NCBI GenBank assembly: GCA_023431185.1
Contig: JAEYXS010000065.1
Span: 62,001 to 126,000, forward strand
Direction of reading: 5' to 3'
DNA length: 64,000 bases
Source: Verrucomicrobiota bacterium
GTDB taxonomy: Bacteria; Verrucomicrobiota; Verrucomicrobiia; Limisphaerales; JAEYXS01
Each line of letters opens with the position of its first letter. Within the stretch, counting starts at the first letter, position 1. This document shows, one piece after another, positions 8,148-16,796 of the stretch. Under the pieces are notes generated by a model. It saw nothing but the letters and a program-made list of their open reading frames with translations. It was not told the origin of the DNA and made no database searches. The position numbers were made by a program, and so were the translations under genes.

Positions 8148-9542
8148 TTATTTCTTCGCCGCGTAATACGCATCCACCTTGGTGGACACATCTTTGTAGC
8201 CGATGTCCACCTCGTAGATGATCTTGAATTGTTCGATGGCCTCTTCGCCTTTGCCCATCTTCTCGTAGAGATCGCCCAGCAGATAGAGGATGTCCTTCTT
8301 CTCCTCATCCATGCCGACCTTTTCCTTGAGCGCGTCCTGCAACCGGGCGATGGCGAAATCATTCTTGCCCGTAGCCGCAAAGATGCGGGCCATGTTGACG
8401 AGGGAGGGGACCCGGCGATTGCCGTGATTGCGCGTCTTCTGGAATTCCTGCAACGCCTCATTGTAACGCGCCAGCTTGAACAGCATGATCGCGTAATCAT
8501 AGCGGATGAGCAGATCGTTCGGATACTTTTCCACGCGCCGCTTGACGTCCTCGATCTGGAATTCCGCCTTCTGCTTCTCGATCTCCGCCCGCTGCTGGGC
8601 GTAATCCGGTGATTCCTTGTCCAGCGCGATGATCTGCTGGTCGAACCGTTTGACCTTCAGTTCGTTGATGATGCGTTCCATGTTAGCATCACCCGCGCCG
8701 ACTTCCATCAACATGCCGTAATACTTGATGGCCTTGTCGTAATCTTTGGCCTGGGCATAGAGCTCGGCCACGATCTTCGCTTGCTGGAAGTTGGAAGTGT
8801 CCTCCTTGAGTTTTTCCACCGCTTCATCCAGCAGCTTGAGCGTTTGCTCGATGGAACGGACCTGCTTGTTTTCCTGCTCCAGGGCGACGGCTTCTTCCTT
8901 GTTCTTCAGGATGTCGCGATAAGAACCCTTGCCGTCCGCCAGATTTTCGTAACCGCCTTCCTGCAACGTCTTGTTCGCGGAAAGGTTCTTCAGCAGCACG
9001 GCTACCTCGGTGTCGTTCCGGTCCTTGTTCAACAGCTCCTGGTAAATGTTCTCCGCTTTGGAAAACATCTTGGCAGCGATGTAGGCAGTGGCTAGCGACA
9101 GGGCGACCCCGCGATCATTGGGGCTGTTCTTACGATTTTGCTCGAGCGAGAAAATGGCCGTCTTCGGCAGATCAGCGTTCAACGCGGCTTCCGCTAGGAG
9201 ACTATGTGCGGAACTGTTGTTCGGGTCGGTATTGAGGATTTGCTCGCAGGTCGCGATGGCATCCAGCGGGTTCTTGGTTTTCGCCATGGAGGCCTTGGCG
9301 ATCAGCGGAGAGCTGCCCGCTGTGCCCATGACTTTCTTGAAAAAGCTGGTGGACCGGTTCGCCTTGGAGACTTGCGCAGCCCGCAACGCCTGGCGGCACT
9401 CGAGATATCCCGGTTCCTTTTGCAGGGCCTGCAAATAAAAGAGAAAGGCATAATCCCAGTTTTCCCGCTGAACCGCTGCATTTCCTTTTTCAAACAAATC
9501 CCGCACGTCCCGTGGGATCTCGCTAGTGTTCTTCTCTGGCAT
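8148..9542 (-). CDS. TPR-repeat protein of unknown role
   Basis: A 464-residue protein built of tetratricopeptide repeats, which are helical scaffolds for protein contacts. Repeats are visible near residues 12-50 (LFEKGNAAVQRENWDYAFLF), 95-130, 150-185, 270-300 (AELYAQAKDYDKAIKYYGML), 350-385 (DYAIMLFKLARYNEALQEF) and 420-455 (GDLYEKMGKGEEAIEQFKII). The middle (about 220-265 and 310-345) is charged and probably coiled coil. There is no signal peptide, so it should be cytoplasmic. It is monocistronic with its own terminator; its partner cannot be deduced. Confidence 0.8.
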   Translation of the reverse strand: MPEKNTSEIPRDVRDLFEKGNAAVQRENWDYAFLFYLQALQKEPGYLECRQALRAAQVSKANRSTSFFKKVMGTAGSSPLIAKASMAKTKNPLDAIATCEQILNTDPNNSSAHSLLAEAALNADLPKTAIFSLEQNRKNSPNDRGVALSLATAYIAAKMFSKAENIYQELLNKDRNDTEVAVLLKNLSANKTLQEGGYENLADGKGSYRDILKNKEEAVALEQENKQVRSIEQTLKLLDEAVEKLKEDTSNFQQAKIVAELYAQAKDYDKAIKYYGMLMEVGAGDANMERIINELKVKRFDQQIIALDKESPDYAQQRAEIEKQKAEFQIEDVKRRVEKYPNDLLIRYDYAIMLFKLARYNEALQEFQKTRNHGNRRVPSLVNMARIFAATGKNDFAIARLQDALKEKVGMDEEKKDILYLLGDLYEKMGKGEEAIEQFKIIYEVDIGYKDVSTKVDAYYAAKK

Positions 9543-9686
9543 GGCTTGAATCTTATTTTCATCCCGTGAAAAAATCCATTAGGAAATCCCGCACCACCTC
9601 CGGGAAATCGTTTCAGACAGTTCATCGGGTTAGTGATAAATTCAGCTTGCACTGGAAGAATTTCAAGGTTCAATTACGGCCCGGTT

Positions 9687-9771
9687 GCGGTTATGGCGAA
9701 ATTGGCAGACGCGCTACCTTGAGGTGGTAGTGGGGAAACCCATGCAGGTTCAAGTCCTGCTAACCGCACCA
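9687..9771 (+). tRNA. tRNA-Leu (anticodon GAG)
   Basis: An 85-base tRNA with encoded CCA. The acceptor stem GCGGTTA (9687-9693) pairs with TAACCGC (9761-9767). The anticodon stem CTACC/GGTAG encloses the loop TTGAGGT with anticodon GAG at 9721-9723. A long variable arm and the TTCAAGT T-loop are present, as expected for class II tRNA-Leu. Confidence 0.96.
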
Positions 9772-10148
9772 AATTTTTCAGCAGCAGATTTCAAAGAATG
9801 GCTTAAAGGCCAGACCTAGAAGCTTGCGCTGCAAGAGGTTGCTTTTATTCCTGAATAAAATGAGCGAACAGGGACTGATCCCGGTCTGAGATGATGAAAG
9901 CGGATGCTTTCTACGGGGTGTATGGTATAGTGAGAGAATAATACAAAAAACTAGTTGCAATTGTGAATTATTAGGTTTAGTTACTGCCGCGTTGCAGGTA
10001 CTAACCGGCCCAGTCAGTTTTTCCCAGTTTCAATGTTCTTGGGTTCCGGTTCTCCCTAGACGATTCATCGTTCCAAGTGGACTTCATCATTGATTGATGT
10101 TTTTGGGCGGGCCGTCAGGGTGGCACTCTTTTTTTAGTCGATACATCT
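9772..10148. other. Gene-free leader region before rho
   Basis: No gene is supported in these 377 bases; they are clearly more AT-rich than the neighbouring genes. They must carry the rho promoter and a leader. A weak candidate promoter is TTGCAA near 9955-9960 with TAGTTA about 17 bases later. Rho often autoregulates through its leader, but no attenuator hairpin could be identified here. Confidence 0.35.
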
Positions 10149-11276
10149 ATGAACAAACCGTCAGTGAATACACCGGAAACAGGTTCCGGTTATCTGGAAA
10201 TATCAGAGAAGGGCTTTGGCTTTCTTCGTTCCCCGGACAACCGTTTTCAACCCAAGCCCTCGGACATCTTCGTCACGCCCGATACCATCAAGCGGAGCTT
10301 CCTGCGGGAAGGCGCGCTGGTCGGTGGTGCCCTGCAGCCGCCCCATCGCGGCAACAGCCCGCAGCTCCGCGAAGTGCATCAGGTCAACGGCATGCCGTTC
10401 TCCGATTACACCAAGCTCGTGCGCTTCGAGAACCTGACGTCCATCGACCCGACCGAGAAATTCACGCTGGAAACGGCCCCTGACATCTTGGAAACCCGGA
10501 TCATCGACCTCGTCACCCCCATCGGCAAAGGCACGCGCGGTCTGATCGTCGCACCGCCTCGCACGGGTAAAACGACCATTCTCAAGCAGATCGCCAATGC
10601 GGTGACGACGAATCATCCGGAAGTGCACGTCATCGTGCTGCTGATCGATGAGCGTCCCGAGGAAGTCACCGATTTCCAACGTTCCGTGAAGGCTGAAGTG
10701 GTCGCCTCCTCGAACGATATGGACCTGGAAACGCACGTGCGTCTCTCCCGTTTCATGATCGAGCGCTGCCGTCGTATGGTGGAATGCGGCAAGGACGTGC
10801 TTGTGCTGCTGGACTCCATCACCCGCGTGGCCCGCGCTTATAACAGCGTGCATGGCGGCAGCGGTCGTACGATGACCGGTGGTGTGGATGCTCGCGCCCT
10901 GGAAATCCCCCGCAAGATGTTCGCCGCCGCGCGTAACATCGAAGGCGGCGGTTCCCTCACGATTCTTGCCACGGCACTCGTCGATACCGGCAGCCGCATG
11001 GATGAACTGATCTTCCAGGAGTTCAAAGGCACGGGTAACATGGAATTGGTGCTCGACCGCAAGTTGTCCGATCGTCGCCTGTATCCGGCCATCGACATTC
11101 CGAAGTCCGGCACGCGCAAAGAAGAGAAACTCTTCGCCGCGAAGAATCTGGAATCCATCCGCAAGCTCCGCCGCATGATGGTGGACCTGAACCCGGTCGA
11201 GGCCATGGAGACGCTCCAGGCCGCGCTCAAGAAGCACAAGACGAACGACGAGTTGCTCGCGAAGCTGATCGGCTAA
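10149..11276 (+). CDS. rho: Transcription termination factor Rho
   Basis: Hexameric RNA-dependent ATPase that ends transcription at Rho sites. The 375-residue protein has a short N-terminal cold-shock-like RNA-binding domain (GYLEISEKGFGFLRSPDN...DIFV) and then the RecA-type motor. That motor has Walker A APPRTGKTT, LLIDERPEEVTD, Walker B VLVLLDSITRVARAYN, the Q-loop region GGSGRTMTGGVDARAL, and the R-loop. It is shorter than E. coli Rho (about 419 residues) because it lacks most of the small N-terminal helical Rho_N part; the start ATG is 17 codons before the cold-shock fold, so this seems real. It stands alone. Confidence 0.96.
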   Translation: MNKPSVNTPETGSGYLEISEKGFGFLRSPDNRFQPKPSDIFVTPDTIKRSFLREGALVGGALQPPHRGNSPQLREVHQVNGMPFSDYTKLVRFENLTSIDPTEKFTLETAPDILETRIIDLVTPIGKGTRGLIVAPPRTGKTTILKQIANAVTTNHPEVHVIVLLIDERPEEVTDFQRSVKAEVVASSNDMDLETHVRLSRFMIERCRRMVECGKDVLVLLDSITRVARAYNSVHGGSGRTMTGGVDARALEIPRKMFAAARNIEGGGSLTILATALVDTGSRMDELIFQEFKGTGNMELVLDRKLSDRRLYPAIDIPKSGTRKEEKLFAAKNLESIRKLRRMMVDLNPVEAMETLQAALKKHKTNDELLAKLIG

Positions 11277-11314
11277 GCACGCGTTGTCCGCAGACGCGGC
11301 CAAAATATCCCGGC

Positions 11315-12106
11315 ATGTTTGGGTATTTTAAACGGCGGCGGCACGAACAACTGAAGGCCCAGCCTTTTCCCCCGGCGTGGCAGGACATCCTGCTGCGCCG
11401 GTTTCCTTTTTACGGGCGGTTTGATGCCGCCGAACGCGAGTCCTTGGAAGATCTCATCCAAGTTTTTCTCGGTGAGAAAGTCTTTGAAGGCTGCGGCGGC
11501 ATGGAGATCACGGATGAGGTACGCGTGGTCGTTGCCGCGCAAGCCTGTCTGCTGCTGCTAAATCGGGATACGGATTGCTATCCCAAGCTGAAAACCATTC
11601 TCGTTTATCCCTCCGGCTATTTTGCCAAGGGTGCAGGTCGTCATGGCGATCAGCAAGTGGAGCATGAAGAGCAGGGGCGGCTGGGGGAATCATGGCAGAC
11701 TGGCGTCGTGGTGCTGGCTTGGGATGCCACGCTGGCGGGGGCTGCGAACGTGGTGGACGGACAAAACCTCGTCTATCATGAGTTTGCTCATCAGCTTGAC
11801 CAGGAAGACGGGGTGGCGGATGGCGCACCGTCGTTGCCGGGGAGTTCCTTTCGTGAACGGTATGGCCGACATATGGCTTGGGCACGCATCTTGGGTGAGG
11901 AATACCGGGAATTGCAGGAAGCCATCGAAAAGGGGCACAAGACGGTGATGGACGAATATGGCGGGAGTGCTCCGGCAGAGTTTTTTGCAGTGGCCACGGA
12001 ATGTTTCTTTGAAAAGCCCCGGCAGATGAGGAAGAATCATCCCGCACTCTACGAGGAACTGAAGAAGTTCTATCAACAGGACCCGGAGACGTACCTAGGG
12101 AAATAG
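11315..12106 (+). CDS. mtfA: MtfA-like zinc metallopeptidase (peptidase family M90)
   Basis: A 263-residue soluble protein. The zinc site is H155-E-F-A-H159 in LVYHEFAHQLDQEDG, with downstream EYGGSAPAEFFAVATECFFEKP carrying the third ligand region. In E. coli MtfA is an aminopeptidase that binds the glucose repressor Mlc; no Mlc gene is seen here, so only the peptidase fold is claimed. The N-terminal part (PPAWQDILLRRFPFYGRFDAAER) is typical of the family. Its stop is one base before the start of the WYL regulator, so the two are probably co-transcribed. Confidence 0.88.
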   Translation: MFGYFKRRRHEQLKAQPFPPAWQDILLRRFPFYGRFDAAERESLEDLIQVFLGEKVFEGCGGMEITDEVRVVVAAQACLLLLNRDTDCYPKLKTILVYPSGYFAKGAGRHGDQQVEHEEQGRLGESWQTGVVVLAWDATLAGAANVVDGQNLVYHEFAHQLDQEDGVADGAPSLPGSSFRERYGRHMAWARILGEEYRELQEAIEKGHKTVMDEYGGSAPAEFFAVATECFFEKPRQMRKNHPALYEELKKFYQQDPETYLGK

Positions 12107-12107
12107 C

Positions 12108-13124
12108 ATGGCCAAGCGTTCCACGAAAAAGAAAGCACCCGCACCGCGTTCTGTCCCCACGACGCGGCCGCCGCTGGACCGCATGATGCGCATCCACCAG
12201 GAGATCCAGGCCGGCAAGTATCCGAACGGTCCGGCTTTGGCGCGTGAACTGGAAGTGAGCGCGAAGTCCGTTCAGCGTGATCTGGAGTTCATGCGCGACC
12301 GGATGAACCTGCCGCTGGCTTACGACCAGTTGCGCAATGGTTACTATTACACGGAAGAGGTGGGCGCATTTCCCACTCTGCAGATCACCGAGGGCGAGTT
12401 GTTCGCGTTGCTCGTGGCGGAAAAAGCCTTGCAGCAGTATCGCGGAACGAATTTCGAGCGGCCATTGGTTTCGGCGTTCAAAAAGATGGCGTCCTCGCTG
12501 CCGGACACGGTGTCGCTGAATCTTGCCGATTGGGAACAGACAATCTCTTTCCGCACAAGCGCAGAGCCGATCTTGAATCTGGAAGTGTTCGATCTGCTGG
12601 CAAAAGCGGCAGCTGAGCGCAAACAGCTCAAGCTGGAATATCGTAAAGGTGGCCAGCGTAAGACGGAGGAGCGGGTGGTGGACCCGTATCATCTGGCGAA
12701 TATCAACGGCGAGTGGTTTTTATTCGCCTTTGATCATCTGCGGGATGACCTGCGGACGTTTGCGCCAGCGCGCATTGTTAAGGCGGAGCCGACGGGCAAG
12801 AAGTTCACGCGACCGGAGAAGTTTTCCCTGGAAAAGCGTCTGCGTGACAGCTTTGGTGTTCACTCCGGCCAAAAGGAGCAAACGGTAGTTATTCGCTTCG
12901 ATGAATTTGCGGCGGATTACATCCGCGAGAAGCGCTGGCATCCCTCGCAACAGCTAAAAGAGTTAGAAGGTGGCGGTGCGGAATTGACGATGAAGCTGTC
13001 CAGCCTCATCGAGGTACAGCGGTGGATCCTCGGTTGGGGCGGTCATGCGCAGGCGGTGGAACCGAAAGAGTTGATTGAATCGGTTAAGAATGCGGTGGCG
13101 GCATTGGGGAAGAGTTTGGGGTGA
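12108..13124 (+). CDS. WYL-domain transcriptional regulator
   Basis: A 338-residue DNA-binding protein. Residues about 24-75 form a DeoR/HTH_11-type winged helix (GPALARELEVSAKSVQRDLEFM). The middle carries a WYL domain (about 160-230) with RKTEERVVDPYHLANINGEWFLFAFDH, and the end has a WCX-like extension (VVIRFDEFAADYIREKRWHPSQQ). In actinobacteria the WYL pair PafB-PafC lies next to the proteasome genes and controls the DNA damage response. Here a single WYL gene lies upstream of the proteasome locus, so a link is possible but unproven. It is probably co-transcribed with mtfA. Confidence 0.88.
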   Translation: MAKRSTKKKAPAPRSVPTTRPPLDRMMRIHQEIQAGKYPNGPALARELEVSAKSVQRDLEFMRDRMNLPLAYDQLRNGYYYTEEVGAFPTLQITEGELFALLVAEKALQQYRGTNFERPLVSAFKKMASSLPDTVSLNLADWEQTISFRTSAEPILNLEVFDLLAKAAAERKQLKLEYRKGGQRKTEERVVDPYHLANINGEWFLFAFDHLRDDLRTFAPARIVKAEPTGKKFTRPEKFSLEKRLRDSFGVHSGQKEQTVVIRFDEFAADYIREKRWHPSQQLKELEGGGAELTMKLSSLIEVQRWILGWGGHAQAVEPKELIESVKNAVAALGKSLG

Positions 13125-13459
13125 TAAAGTGTTTCGTCAGAGCATAACTCTGATACCTAGGGACATTCTGGTTCTCGCTTTAGCGAGAAAAGATTCTTGG
13201 CCACGGGTTTTAACCCGTGGTGATCGAACAAAGGTGGTAGCGTCACGTCGTGACGCAAGAATTGTGGTTTCCGAGGGCAAGATTCTTCCGTCACTACGTG
13301 ACGGTGATATTTTTTGCCTCACGGCGGCTTCAAAGCCGCCGCTAAGTATCTTTCGTGCCTAAAGGCACGGTAGCTGGGTGTTTTATGGGTTGGTTGACTT
13401 CTCGGAGATGCTTCAGGACTCCCGGTTGCGTTCCCGGCAAAACAGAGTAGTGTTGCTTC
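13125..13459 (+). repeat. Mosaic of short hairpin repeats before the proteasome locus
   Basis: A 335-base gene-free spacer made largely of short palindromes: TTCTCGCT/AGCGAGAA (13172-13189), CCACGGGTTT/AAACCCGTGG (13201-13220, perfect), GCGTCACG/CGTGACGC (13240-13256), CCGTCAC/GTGACGG (13288-13304), GGCGGCTT/AAGCCGCC (13323-13340) and CGTGCCT/AGGCACG (13354-13369). Two of them recur in the spacer at 7.99-8.05 kb. The mpa promoter should lie between 13370 and 13459; no clear boxes are seen. Confidence 0.75.
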
Positions 13460-15181
13460 ATGGCTGGGCAAAAGAAGCAGCCGGGGACGCCACAGTCTTC
13501 CCCGTCACCCAAGCCGGAAACATCTGTTCCCGGCGACCCCACGTCTCAACCGCTGGCCGACCTCTTGAGCCGCGAGGATCTCGATTCCCTTTCCACGCTC
13601 CAGTTGCTGGACCTCATCGCCACCAAGATGCCCGCCCGCAGCAGTGTGCTGCTAGATCTCGTCTATCTGCGTGACCGCATCACGATGATGGAGGAGATGA
13701 GCGATCAGGCTCGTGCGGTCATCGAGAAGCTCGATCAGGCGGTGGAGAAGTTGCGCGCGCCCGCCTTGCGCATCGGAACTTTCCTGTCGGCATTGAAGGA
13801 TGAACAGGCGCATGTTTGTGTCGGCGGCACGGACTACGTGTGCAAGGTGGACCCTGAATTACCATTAGCCAGTTTGCAACCGGGGCAGCGTGTCTTGTGC
13901 AACGAAGCGTTTGCGGTCACTCGCAGTCTGGGCTTCGATCAGCATGGCCCGATCGTGCGGGTGGATGAAACGCTTTCGGATGGACGGTTACGTATCGGCC
14001 AGGAATCCGGCGTGATGCCGCTGGTGGTGCAACGTTCCGCACTTTTGCAGAAGGAGAAGTTGAAGCCGGGGATGGAAGTGCGGCTGGATGCGAATCAACG
14101 CATCGCACTGGAAGTCATCGGTCATGGCAAACGCGTGGACCGCACGCTCGATGTTGTGGGCGAAGTGCCTTGGGCGGCGATCGGTGGGCAGGCGGAAGCG
14201 GTGAAGTCTATCCGTGATGCCATTGAGTTACCGTTTCTGCATCGTGATCTCTACAAGCGTTTCGATCATCGCATCCCAAAAGGGTTTCTCCTGCATGGAC
14301 CGCCCGGTTGCGGCAAGACGCTTTTGGGCAAGGCCACAGCGTACAATCTGCGCCAGCAATTGAAGCAGCAAACGGGTGTGGATCATCCCGAATTCTTCCT
14401 GCATGTGAAGGGACCTGAGTTGCTGAACATGTGGGTGGGTGAATCCGAGCGGCAGGTGCGCGATCTCTTCCAGCAATGCCGCGAACGCGCTGCTGAAGGA
14501 TATCTCGCTTTCCTCTTCATGGATGAGGCGGAGTCATTGTTGGGTGTGCGGCATGGTGGACGGTTCAATTCTATGTCCAGCACATTGGTGCCGATGTTCT
14601 GCGCGGAGATGGATGGTCTCGAAGCGTTGGCGAATGTTGTCGTCATTCTGGCCTCTAATCGCGCGGACTTGATTGATCCGGCGATATTGCGTCCCGGTCG
14701 CGTGGATCGGAAAATCAAAGTGGCCCGTCCGGATAAGGAAGGGGCGCGGGCGATCTATGAGATTTATCTGCGCGATACGTTGCCGCTGGCTGAACCGGGT
14801 GCGGAACTGGCCAAGCGCATGGCTGATATTCATTTCGCGAAGACAGATGAGAATGCGTTCCTGGAAGTGAATTACCGCAGCGGACGTAAAGAGACGTTTT
14901 ATCGCGGTGACTTTGCAAGTGGTGCGATCATCGCGGCGATCGTGGAACGGGCGAAAGCGGTAGCGATACAGCGGTCGATTGCAAACGGTGCAGAGTCGCC
15001 GATCAAGTATGAAGATTTGCTGGCATCCATGCGGCAGGAATATGTCGAGAGCAGTCTGTTCCCGTCGAATGATATGACGGAGGATTGGCTGAAGCTAACC
15101 GATCTGGAGCCGGATAACGTAGCGCGGTTGACGCCGATCCGGCCGCGTCAGGCGATGGGGTACGCGGGGCAGATTGTGTAG
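13460..15181 (+). CDS. mpa: Proteasome-activating AAA+ ATPase (Mpa/ARC)
   Basis: A 573-residue ring ATPase that would recognise Pup-tagged proteins, unfold them and feed them to the PrcAB core. The domains come in the family order. A Pro/Ser-rich N-terminus is followed by a coiled coil at about residues 60-97 (DLVYLRDRITMMEEMSDQAR) for modifier binding. Two OB folds span about 100-230, and one AAA module has Walker A GPPGCGKT (280-287) and Walker B LFMDEAE (352-358), with the SNRADLIDPAILRPGRVDRKI sensor/arginine region. The last residues are GQIV, not the GQYL that docks actinobacterial Mpa onto the core. First gene of the locus; dop starts 89 bases later. Confidence 0.93.
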   Translation: MAGQKKQPGTPQSSPSPKPETSVPGDPTSQPLADLLSREDLDSLSTLQLLDLIATKMPARSSVLLDLVYLRDRITMMEEMSDQARAVIEKLDQAVEKLRAPALRIGTFLSALKDEQAHVCVGGTDYVCKVDPELPLASLQPGQRVLCNEAFAVTRSLGFDQHGPIVRVDETLSDGRLRIGQESGVMPLVVQRSALLQKEKLKPGMEVRLDANQRIALEVIGHGKRVDRTLDVVGEVPWAAIGGQAEAVKSIRDAIELPFLHRDLYKRFDHRIPKGFLLHGPPGCGKTLLGKATAYNLRQQLKQQTGVDHPEFFLHVKGPELLNMWVGESERQVRDLFQQCRERAAEGYLAFLFMDEAESLLGVRHGGRFNSMSSTLVPMFCAEMDGLEALANVVVILASNRADLIDPAILRPGRVDRKIKVARPDKEGARAIYEIYLRDTLPLAEPGAELAKRMADIHFAKTDENAFLEVNYRSGRKETFYRGDFASGAIIAAIVERAKAVAIQRSIANGAESPIKYEDLLASMRQEYVESSLFPSNDMTEDWLKLTDLEPDNVARLTPIRPRQAMGYAGQIV

Positions 15182-15196
15182 TAAGTTTCTTTGGAT

Positions 15197-15261
15197 GTAG
15201 CCGCCGACGTGAGTCGGCGCACGCTATGATGATGTCAGCGCGGACTGACGTGCGCGGCTAC
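15197..15261. repeat. Inverted repeat in the mpa-dop spacer
   Basis: GTAGCCGC (15197-15204) is inverted at GCGGCTAC (15254-15261). Inside, CGCCGAC/GTCGGCG (15202-15219) forms its own hairpin, and the right half repeats a related pattern. It fills most of the gap between the mpa stop and the dop start. Possible roles are a partial terminator, an RNA processing site or a mobile hairpin element. Confidence 0.6.
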
Positions 15262-15270
15262 GGTTAAGAT

Positions 15271-16788
15271 ATGGATACGCTGCCGATTTTGTTTGGTATC
15301 GAGACGGAGTACGGCATCGCGCGGGATGGCGCGGAGGAGCTGGACGTCGTGCAGGAATCCATCGATCTCGTGCGCAGTGCGGCCATCACGGGCGTGCGAC
15401 AACGCTGGGATTACTCGGCAGAGGATCCGCATCTGGACATGCGCGGCTTTCGTGTGCTGGAGCTGCGGCAGGATTACGACGAGGCGAACTACACCCGGCA
15501 GGATGAGGAACGCGAACTGAGTTTCGAGGAGATCAAGAGTGACCTTGTGTTGCCGAATGGCGCGCGCTTCTACAACGACCACGCGCATCCTGAATACTGC
15601 ACACCGGAATGCCGCTCCTTTGCTGATATCGTGTTACAAGACCGGGCAGGTGAGCGCATCGTGGAGGCCTGTGCACAAAAGCTTTCTGAGCGGCGTGAGG
15701 CAAAGGTGCGGGTGTATAAGAACAATACGGATTTCTGGGGGCATAGTTACGGTTGCCATGAGAATTACCTGCTGCCGCGTTCCTTGGCTTGGGCGACGTT
15801 GGCGGAAGGCATGGAGGCGTTTCTCGTCACTCGCCAGATATTTGCCGGTGCGGGGAAGTTCGGCATTGAAGCGGAAGATTCTTTTGAAGGGCCCGGATTT
15901 CAGATCGCGCAGCGCAGTGATTTCTTCAGCGAGTTGCAGAGCGTGGACACGATGCAACGGAGGCCTATCATCAATACACGTGATGAACCGCACGCAAATG
16001 CACGCTTATATCGCCGTTTCCACGTCATCATCGGTGATGCAAACATGTCGCCCTTTGCCACACGCTTGAAGGTGGGGACAACGGCGTTGGTGTTGGAAGC
16101 GCTGGTGCTGGACCCGAAGAAGCGTCATCCCCGGTTGGATGATCCGCTGCTGGCCTTGCCGGTGATCTCGCAGGACTTGAGCTACAAGTGGGAAGTGAAG
16201 TTGCGCGGGAATGAGCCCAGTACGGCTCTGGAAATTCAACGGCATTATCTGGAATGCGTGAAAGCGGTATGCGATCTGAGTTCGCCTGAACGCGTTGAAT
16301 TGGTAACGGATTGGGAAGCGGCGCTGAACGATCTGGAACAGGATTACCGAAAGTGCCGTGATCGATTGGACTGGGTGGCGAAGCTGATGCTGGTCCGAGA
16401 ATTTCAAGCAGCGGAGAATGTGTCTGATGATGATCCGTGGTTGCGGAGCTTGGACTTGGCGTATCACCTGGTGGATGAGGCAGAAAGCTTGCATGCAGGA
16501 TTGGAACATGCGGGTGTGATGCGCGGGATGCCGGAGGAGAAGGCGGTGATGGAAGCGGTGAACCTGCCGCCTAAAGACACGCGAGCATGGATAAGGGGGC
16601 GTTGCGTGGCGAAGTTCTCGGAATCCATCATCTCGGCCCAGTGGGATCATGTGACCTTGCAAGGCAGTAAAGGGCGCTTGCGGATTTGCCTGCTGGATTT
16701 ATTCGCGCCGGAGGACATTTTGCGCTATGCTCAATGCATAGAGCGGGCGGTGACGCCTGATGACCTGCAAGCCATTGCGGAAACCTAG
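15271..16788 (+). CDS. dop: Deamidase/depupylase of the modifier (Dop)
   Basis: A 505-residue carboxylate-amine-ligase-fold enzyme that would deamidate the C-terminal Gln of the modifier to Glu and can remove it from substrates. Visible signatures are the metal-binding GIETEYGI (E11, E13), catalytic D103 in FYNDHAHPEYCTPEC, YKNNTDFWGHSYGCHENYL, and RPIINTRDEPHANARLYRRFHVIIGDANMSP. Identity as Dop rather than PafA follows from the N-terminal GIETEYGI plus a long insert before the DHAHPEY motif (about 35 residues longer than in the PafA gene downstream), and from DHAHPEY itself. The modifier gene starts 8 bases after its stop, and that modifier ends in Gln, so Dop is needed. Confidence 0.93.
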   Translation: MDTLPILFGIETEYGIARDGAEELDVVQESIDLVRSAAITGVRQRWDYSAEDPHLDMRGFRVLELRQDYDEANYTRQDEERELSFEEIKSDLVLPNGARFYNDHAHPEYCTPECRSFADIVLQDRAGERIVEACAQKLSERREAKVRVYKNNTDFWGHSYGCHENYLLPRSLAWATLAEGMEAFLVTRQIFAGAGKFGIEAEDSFEGPGFQIAQRSDFFSELQSVDTMQRRPIINTRDEPHANARLYRRFHVIIGDANMSPFATRLKVGTTALVLEALVLDPKKRHPRLDDPLLALPVISQDLSYKWEVKLRGNEPSTALEIQRHYLECVKAVCDLSSPERVELVTDWEAALNDLEQDYRKCRDRLDWVAKLMLVREFQAAENVSDDDPWLRSLDLAYHLVDEAESLHAGLEHAGVMRGMPEEKAVMEAVNLPPKDTRAWIRGRCVAKFSESIISAQWDHVTLQGSKGRLRICLLDLFAPEDILRYAQCIERAVTPDDLQAIAET

Positions 16789-16796
16789 CTATCGAT

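Noticed and set aside
9778..9960. 60-codon minus-strand frame before rho
   Set aside because: AT-rich leader sequence, no match, no good ribosome site.
10203..11303. 366-codon minus-strand frame opposite rho
   Set aside because: Rho is unmistakable on the plus strand; the reverse frame has no family match.
11508..12692. 394-codon minus-strand frame across mtfA and the WYL gene
   Set aside because: It crosses two well-matched genes on the other strand and shows no family motif.
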